Below, in pieces: positions 6,738-10,306 of a stretch of 10,306 nt of DNA. How positions within the stretch are numbered: position 1 is the stretch's first letter; each line of letters opens with the position of its first letter. Below the pieces are notes generated by a model. It was not told where the DNA came from, searched no databases, and saw nothing but the letters and a program-made list of their open reading frames with translations. The translations under genes were made by a program, and so were the position numbers. Source of the stretch: Gammaproteobacteria bacterium (GTDB lineage Bacteria; Pseudomonadota; Gammaproteobacteria; Pseudomonadales; Halomonadaceae); assembly GCA_023485185.1 (NCBI GenBank), contig JAMCZP010000117.1, positions 1 to 10,306 of the forward strand, read 5' to 3'.

Positions 6738-8269
6738 AACATTTAGATATTCAGCCAGGCAACATGACGCTTGCCCAAGCCCGCCAGATTCACGAAGCGC
6801 ATGTGCCCGTTACCTTACCGGAAAGCGCCAATGCTGATATTCAGCGAAGCGTCGATTGCGTTAATCGGGTCGTCGATGAAAACCGCACGGTCTATGGCAT
6901 CAATACGGGGTTCGGCCTGTTGGCGCAAACCCGTATCGCGAACGAAGATCTTGAATCGCTACAAAGCTCCTTGGTGCTTTCTCATGCGACCGGGGTAGGC
7001 GTACCGATAGATGATGCGCTGGTGCGTTTGATTATGGTGCTGAAGGTTAACAGTCTGGCCCGAGGATTTTCAGGCATCCGCCGCGAGGTACTGGATGCGT
7101 TGGTCGCCCTGATTAATGCTGAAGTTTATCCCCATATACCGCTTAAAGGCTCCGTCGGCGCTTCCGGCGATTTGGCACCCCTGGCGCATATGAGCGTTGT
7201 GCTGCTAGGCGAGGGCAAAGCGCGCTATAAAGGCGAGTGGGTATCTGCCGAGAAGGCATTGGAAATCGCTGGCCTAGCGCCAATCACGCTGGCACCGAAA
7301 GAGGGCTTAGCGCTGTTGAATGGCACGCAAGTGTCGACGGCCTATGCCTTGCGGGGGCTATTTGATGCCGAAGATCTGTTTGCGGCGGCAACCGTGTGCG
7401 GTTCGCTAACCGTAGAAGCCACTCTGGGGTCGCGTTCACCCTTCGATGCCCGCATTCATGAAGTGCGCGGTCAGCGGGGCCAAATTGATGCAGCCGCTGC
7501 TTACCGCCATTTACTAGGCGAACATAGTGCCGTCGGCGACTCCCATGCCAACTGCGAAAAGGTACAGGATCCCTACTCGCTGCGCTGCCAGCCACAGGTG
7601 ATGGGCGCTGTATTAACCCAGATCCGACAGGCAGCCGAGGTGCTGTCGGCGGAAATCAATGCAGTTTCTGATAACCCGCTGGTATTTGCTGAGCATGATG
7701 ACATCATTTCCGGCGGCAATTTTCATGCTGAACCAGTGGCGATGGCCGCTGATAACCTAGCGTTAGCGATTGCTGAGATCGGGTCTCTTGCTGAGCGTCG
7801 TGTCTCGTTGATGATGGACAAGCATATGTCTCAACTACCACCATTTTTGGTTGAAAACGGCGGCGTTAATTCGGGGTTCATGATTGCTCAGGTCACGGCT
7901 GCCGCATTGGCAAGTGAAAACAAAGCGTTGGCACATCCACATAGTGTGGACAGCCTGCCTACCTCGGCCAATCAGGAGGATCATGTCTCAATGGCACCTG
8001 CGGCCGGTAAACGCTTGTGGGAAATGGCGGAAAATGTGTGCGGCATACTCGCCATCGAATGGTTGGGAGCGTGCCAGGGGCTTGATCTGCGCCCGGGATT
8101 AACGACTACGGAGCCTTTAGAGAAAGCCCGCCAATTACTGCGTGCTCAGGTCAGCCACTATAAAAAAGATCGTTTCTTTGCTCCTGATATTGAAGCAGCC
8201 ATTCAGATGCTGCGGGCACGCACGTTAAGTCCTCTGGCACATCCGCATACGTTGCCAAGCCAATACTAA
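6734..8269 (+). CDS. hutH: Histidine ammonia-lyase HutH
   Basis: A 511-residue enzyme that removes ammonia from L-histidine to give urocanate (EC 4.3.1.3), the first pathway step. The autocatalytic MIO cofactor forms from A143-S144-G145 within [16 protein letters not shown]54 in YGINTGFG is the conserved catalytic tyrosine. [16 protein letters not shown] and the C-terminal [10 protein letters not shown] block are family signatures. The frame stays open upstream into hutU, but I chose ATG 6734: [20 protein letters not shown] aligns with the N termini of known enzymes of about 510 residues. An in-frame ATG at 6680 would add 18 unfamiliar residues. A weak AAAGG (6722-6726) lies before 6734, and a short upstream ORF with a strong ribosome site ends on the start codon. 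It is the last gene of the operon and is followed by a terminator. Confidence 0.96.
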   Translation: MKHLDIQPGNMTLAQARQIHEAHVPVTLPESANADIQRSVDCVNRVVDENRTVYGINTGFGLLAQTRIANEDLESLQSSLVLSHATGVGVPIDDALVRLIMVLKVNSLARGFSGIRREVLDALVALINAEVYPHIPLKGSVGASGDLAPLAHMSVVLLGEGKARYKGEWVSAEKALEIAGLAPITLAPKEGLALLNGTQVSTAYALRGLFDAEDLFAAATVCGSLTVEATLGSRSPFDARIHEVRGQRGQIDAAAAYRHLLGEHSAVGDSHANCEKVQDPYSLRCQPQVMGAVLTQIRQAAEVLSAEINAVSDNPLVFAEHDDIISGGNFHAEPVAMAADNLALAIAEIGSLAERRVSLMMDKHMSQLPPFLVENGGVNSGFMIAQVTAAALASENKALAHPHSVDSLPTSANQEDHVSMAPAAGKRLWEMAENVCGILAIEWLGACQGLDLRPGLTTTEPLEKARQLLRAQVSHYKKDRFFAPDIEAAIQMLRARTLSPLAHPHTLPSQY

Positions 8270-8350
8270 GACGTTTGGTGCTTTTGTAAAGGCGGCTATT
8301 TCTTCTAACGAAAGCATGAGCAGGCTGGCGATTGGTTACATTTTTCATAT

Positions 8351-8376
8351 AAAGCCCCGTATCGATACGGGGCTTT
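8351..8376 (+). terminator. Intrinsic terminator of the hutIGUH operon
   Basis: A perfect 26-bp palindrome: AAAGCCCCGTATC is followed directly by its reverse complement GATACGGGGCTTT. The RNA would form a stem of about 11 bp closed by a short loop, GC-rich in the middle and ending in TTT. The following GTCGTATT is only partly T-rich. It lies 82 nt after the hutH stop, and no gene lies between. Confidence 0.8.
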
Positions 8377-8577
8377 GTCGTATTAGAAGTGGAATTGTAA
8401 AACTTGTCATTAAAATGCCATCCTTGGCTAGCCGCGCATCCCTATTCCTTCCGCCTTATTTCTTCCTTAGCTCTATCCATAAGCGTCATCGTTGCATTCC
8501 TGGCATGCGGCTTTAAGTGGCGAATGAGCACAGTAAATGATCAGTAGGTAAAATTATGTAGGAAATTGCTGACAAGC

Positions 8578-8597
8578 TTGTAAGCCATATCTTACAA
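8578..8597. repeat. Inverted repeat upstream of creA, possible operator
   Basis: TTGTAAG (8578-8584) and CTTACAA (8591-8597) are perfect 7-bp inverted arms around the 6-bp spacer CCATAT. The size and symmetry suit a dimeric regulator. The right arm overlaps the candidate -35 box of creA. Its core differs from the HutC dyad (TGTA-N2-TACA), so it probably serves another protein, if any. Confidence 0.4.
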
Positions 8598-8619
8598 ATG
8601 CATAAAAATCTCATTTAAT
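8591..8619 (+). promoter_or_regulatory. Candidate sigma-70 promoter of creA
   Basis: CTTACA (8591-8596, four of six) and TTTAAT (8614-8619, five of six) are separated by 17 bp in an AT-rich stretch. Transcription would start near 8626 and leave a leader of about 90 nt before creA. This is a consensus match only. Confidence 0.35.
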
Positions 8620-8717
8620 ACGATGGGCAAGGGGGCAAACATGAACGAATATAGAAAAGATATTTAGTGATAGGATGCCTCTCGTCGACCAATTGATTCC
8701 TAACGAGGAAGCACACT

Positions 8718-9209
8718 ATGTTTTTCCCTAAGCGCGTTGCTATCAAAACGCTGGTTGTTATGCTGGCGTTGCTACCGGCTATGTTGATTCCATCGACGTT
8801 GTTGGCTCAGGACGCTCATATTGGCAGCGTGCGCACTGAGTTCAGGATGCTGGGTCCAAACAATACCATTGAGGTGGAGCGCTTCGATGACCCTAAGGTT
8901 CAGGGTATCTCTTGCTATATTTCTTACTCACAAATTGGCGGGCTCTCGGGCGCAGTGGGGCTAGCGGAAGAGGCCAGTGAAGCAAGCGTCGCTTGTCGGC
9001 AAACAGGCGACATTGTCTTTGACGCCGATGAGATAGAGCAGCAAGAGGTGGTTTTTTCACAGCGGCGTTCAGCGCTGTTCAAGAATATGCGAGTAATACG
9101 CATGCACGATTTAGAAACACAAACCTTCGTGTATATGACGTACAGCGCCAAACTGGTGGATGGCTCGCCTAAGAATGCCATTACGGCCGTTCATTACGGC
9201 GACCTTTAA
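8718..9209 (+). CDS. creA: CreA family periplasmic protein
   Basis: A 163-residue secreted protein closely resembling Escherichia coli CreA, a small conserved protein of unknown molecular function. Residues 1-30 form a Sec signal peptide: K5/R6, a hydrophobic stretch from about 11 to 29, and probable cleavage after A30 (LLA|QD). The mature part shows the family blocks IGSVRTEFRMLGPN, VERFDDPKVQGISCYIS, GLAEEASEASVACRQ and the C-terminal VDGSPKNAITAV. C66 and C93 are the only mature cysteines and could form a disulfide. The ATG at 8718 has GAGGAAG at 8705-8711, 6 nt away. In E. coli creA lies beside the creBC regulators, which are absent here, so this copy stands alone. It is separated from the hut operon by a terminator and 448 bp. 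Confidence 0.9.
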   Translation: MFFPKRVAIKTLVVMLALLPAMLIPSTLLAQDAHIGSVRTEFRMLGPNNTIEVERFDDPKVQGISCYISYSQIGGLSGAVGLAEEASEASVACRQTGDIVFDADEIEQQEVVFSQRRSALFKNMRVIRMHDLETQTFVYMTYSAKLVDGSPKNAITAVHYGDL

Positions 9210-9224
9210 GGTTTAACATTCAGA

Positions 9225-9256
9225 CCTCAGCCAAAGCAACGGTGCAGTGGCTGAGG
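9225..9256. terminator. Hairpin between creA and the convergent LprI-like gene
   Basis: CCTCAGCCA (9225-9233) pairs perfectly with TGGCTGAGG (9248-9256). The 14-nt loop contains a further small GCA/TGC stem (9236-9245). It lies 16 bp after the creA stop and 43 bp past the stop of the opposing gene, a place where a shared bidirectional terminator would be expected. No T tract follows on either strand, so termination is likely but not certain. Confidence 0.5.
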
Positions 9257-9298
9257 CGTCCGGAAGATCAACTGAGAAAGAGCAGTACTGCTTGTGAC

Positions 9299-9694
9299 TT
9301 ACTTATCAGTTTGCATCAAGCTTTCCAACTCATCTGCACGGTCAGTTGTTTCGGTGAGTACGCAGGAGTTGGCACTCACGCGCGCCAAGGTGCCGCCTTC
9401 GGGGTCGGCATAAAAATCACAGTTAGCGTCCTTATACGCAATCCATGCACGCTGGGCGGTTAGCAGTTGTTCTTGGCGACTGTCACTCAACTGATTGCGC
9501 AGTTCCTGATAGTTGTCGTTTAGACGCTGATCTTCGCGCTCAAACTCTTCGCTAATGCATGCCACCATATCGGCCGTGCTAACGGCGTTTTCCATACAAG
9601 CTTCATGTGATTGCTGGGATTCTTCGCCATAAGCGATAGTGCTCACCAGTAGGGTAGTGCTTAGTAAACCATTCAGAAGTAGCGAGTATTTCAT
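9299..9694 (-). CDS. LprI-like (DUF1311) secreted protein, possible lysozyme inhibitor
   Basis: A 131-residue secreted protein. Residues 1-23 look like a Sec signal peptide (MKYSLLLNGLLSTTLLVSTIAYG) with likely cleavage at AYG|EE. The mature part has the DUF1311/LprI pattern: two spaced cysteines (C33, C46), an acidic helix, LNDNYQELRNQL, then LLTAQRAWIAYKDANCDF with C92, and a last cysteine C111 in NSCVL. The four cysteines probably make two disulfides. The family is named after mycobacterial LprI, a lysozyme inhibitor; most proteobacterial members are uncharacterised, so that function is only suggested. I chose ATG 9694 because the signal peptide begins there. An in-frame GTG at 9724 would add ten polar residues and has no ribosome site. 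The Shine-Dalgarno for 9694 (AAGAGA, about 11 nt away) is mediocre. It is convergent with creA and divergent from the DUF333 gene. Confidence 0.85.
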   Translation of the reverse strand: MKYSLLLNGLLSTTLLVSTIAYGEESQQSHEACMENAVSTADMVACISEEFEREDQRLNDNYQELRNQLSDSRQEQLLTAQRAWIAYKDANCDFYADPEGGTLARVSANSCVLTETTDRADELESLMQTDK

Positions 9695-9747
9695 CAGGCT
9701 ATTTATCTCTTTCGGTGCTGACACTAAGCCAGCACTAGGTTAGAGGG

Positions 9748-9765
9748 ATTGGCAACTTTGCCAAT
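9748..9765. repeat. Small perfect hairpin in the divergent LprI-like/DUF333 intergenic region
   Basis: ATTGGCA (9748-9754) and TGCCAAT (9759-9765) are perfect inverted arms around the loop ACTT. A second, 6-bp hairpin (GTGCTG 9715-9720 with CAGCAC 9730-9735) lies just to the left. Both sit in the 126-bp region between two divergent genes, where an operator is plausible. Neither is followed by a T tract. Confidence 0.35.
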
Positions 9766-9820
9766 GTTCTACGAGTATGTAGGGTAGCCGATAAATGGCT
9801 AGTGACGCAGGGAGAGCTCA

Positions 9821-10081
9821 ATGTTGTTATGTATTGGTAACGGTTATCGCTATCTAATGATTCCCGCTGTACTGCTGCTCGTCGGTTGTGCAAGCCGCGG
9901 GGAAGGCCCAGATTCACAAAACCAGATGACCCAATATGCCGCTGAATATTGTAGGAGCCTAGGCGGGGAGAATGAAATTCGTGAAAGCAGTTTAGGCACC
10001 GGCAGGTACTGCCGTTTGCCCGATGGACGGGTTGAAAATGAGTGGCAGCTTTATCGTTCAGAACGTCTCGATAATAACTAG
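9821..10081 (+). CDS. DUF333 domain lipoprotein
   Basis: An 86-residue small lipoprotein. The hydrophobic stretch from about 12 to 22 ends in the lipobox LVGC, making C23 the lipidated residue. The +2 residue is alanine, which favours sorting to the outer membrane. Residues 39-79 match the DUF333 pattern: YCRSLGG (C44), then GTGRYCRLPDG (C64) and EWQLYR at the end. The two cysteines could pair. Relatives include E. coli YoaF and proteins loosely annotated as putative hemolysins; no activity is established, and the usual NPAS motif before the first cysteine is replaced by TQYAAEY. The ATG at 9821 is favoured by GGGAGAG (9810-9816), although the spacing is only 4 nt. An in-frame ATG at 9857 would give an unusually short signal peptide. 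It is divergent from the LprI-like gene. Confidence 0.83.
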   Translation: MLLCIGNGYRYLMIPAVLLLVGCASRGEGPDSQNQMTQYAAEYCRSLGGENEIRESSLGTGRYCRLPDGRVENEWQLYRSERLDNN

Positions 10082-10189
10082 CGCTGCTTGAGGTCTCTTC
10101 GCCGTTTAACGCTGAATATTGCTTCGACAGGCTAACACGCTATGGTAAGGGCGCTTCCCTATTCAACGTTTTGATCTTTAGGCAGTGCT

Positions 10190-10306
10190 ATGCGTCTTAG
10201 TTACCCAGGCCCTTTGCCAGAAATGGTGGGGTTTTTATTGTTGCCGCAGTTTTCAATGATGGCTTTTTTTTCGGCGGTTGAGCCATTACGTATCGCCAAT
10301 CGTATT
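10190..10306 (+). CDS. GlxA-family transcriptional regulator (DJ-1/PfpI plus AraC type), 5' part only
   Basis: The first 39 codons of a gene that runs off the right edge. The visible part reads MVGFLLLPQFSMMAFFSAVE from residue 12, then PLRIANRI. This is the characteristic start of GlxA-type regulators, which join an amidase-like DJ-1/PfpI domain to an AraC helix-turn-helix. Known members include ArgR, CdhR and GbdR of pseudomonads, which control arginine, carnitine and glycine betaine use. Which one this is cannot be told from the fragment. The start at 10190 has only a weak AGG (10180-10182). It follows the DUF333 gene by 108 bp with no clear terminator between. The AraC domain is not visible and is expected beyond the window. 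Confidence 0.75.
   Translation, partial: MRLSYPGPLPEMVGFLLLPQFSMMAFFSAVEPLRIANRI

Larger units (their letters stand above)
8270..8717. other. Gap between hutH and creA
   Basis: This 448-bp stretch holds the operon terminator (8351-8376), a pyrimidine-rich stretch around 8440-8475, an inverted repeat at 8578-8597, a candidate creA promoter (8591-8619) and a tiny possible ORF (8641-8667). Short open frames cross the terminator but have no ribosome site or recognisable product, so I do not call a gene here. Confidence 0.6.

Noticed and set aside
7284..7595. 103-codon open frame antisense to hutH
   Set aside because: It is a shadow of the ammonia-lyase gene, Arg- and His-rich with no coherent domain.
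8316..8516. 66-codon plus-strand open frame after hutH
   Set aside because: It runs straight through the perfect terminator palindrome at 8351-8376, has no ribosome site and gives no recognisable protein.
8440..8520. Minus-strand 15-codon frame (MTLMDRAKEEIRRKE) in the hutH-creA gap
   Set aside because: It is very short, has no convincing Shine-Dalgarno or promoter, and matches no family I recognise.
9131..9145. TGTA and TACA half-sites 7 bp apart inside creA, resembling a HutC dyad
   Set aside because: The spacing is 7 rather than 2 bp and the site lies inside a coding region unrelated to histidine use, so it is probably chance.

Overview
The window reads as chromosomal DNA of a gammaproteobacterium. 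The closest match from memory is a Halomonas-type (Halomonadaceae) organism, judged from the protein character of the histidine genes and from the mix of CreA, LprI-like, DUF333 and GlxA-type neighbours. No similarity search was possible, so the genus is an inference. I see no transposase, integrase, phage gene or CRISPR array.

Layout. Positions 51-127 hold a tRNA-Arg (anticodon CCT) with an encoded CCA end. Positions 360-8269 are a complete histidine-utilisation (hut) locus. The GntR/UTRA repressor gene hutC (360-1073, +) is followed by a convergent minus-strand gene for a polytopic Gate-domain/YjiH-type membrane protein (1143-2465). A 311-bp divergent regulatory region separates that gene from the plus-strand genes hutI, hutG, hutU and hutH (2777-8269), which end at a strong palindromic terminator at 8351-8376. 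After a 448-bp gap come three small envelope proteins: CreA-family (8718-9209, +), an LprI-like/DUF1311 protein (9299-9694, -) and a DUF333 lipoprotein (9821-10081, +). The window closes with the first 39 codons of a GlxA-family regulator (10190 to the edge).

How the genes work together. HutH deaminates histidine to urocanate, HutU hydrates it to imidazolonepropionate, HutI opens the ring to formiminoglutamate, and HutG, here an arginase-fold formimidoylglutamase, releases glutamate and formamide. This is the direct four-step route. HutC probably controls all three transcription units: the identical 10-bp dyad TGTATATACA occurs in front of hutC, the membrane-protein gene and hutI. No recognised histidine permease is present, so the membrane protein, which carries its own operator copy, is the best local candidate for transport of histidine, urocanate or a pathway product.

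The locus is mostly a recognisable catabolic operon. The points most worth a second look are the uncharacterised membrane protein in the HutC regulon, a 10-codon leader ORF with a strong Shine-Dalgarno whose stop overlaps the hutH start (ATGA), and the two possible starts of the membrane protein, one of which would put the operator inside the coding sequence. I found no convincing wholly new system.
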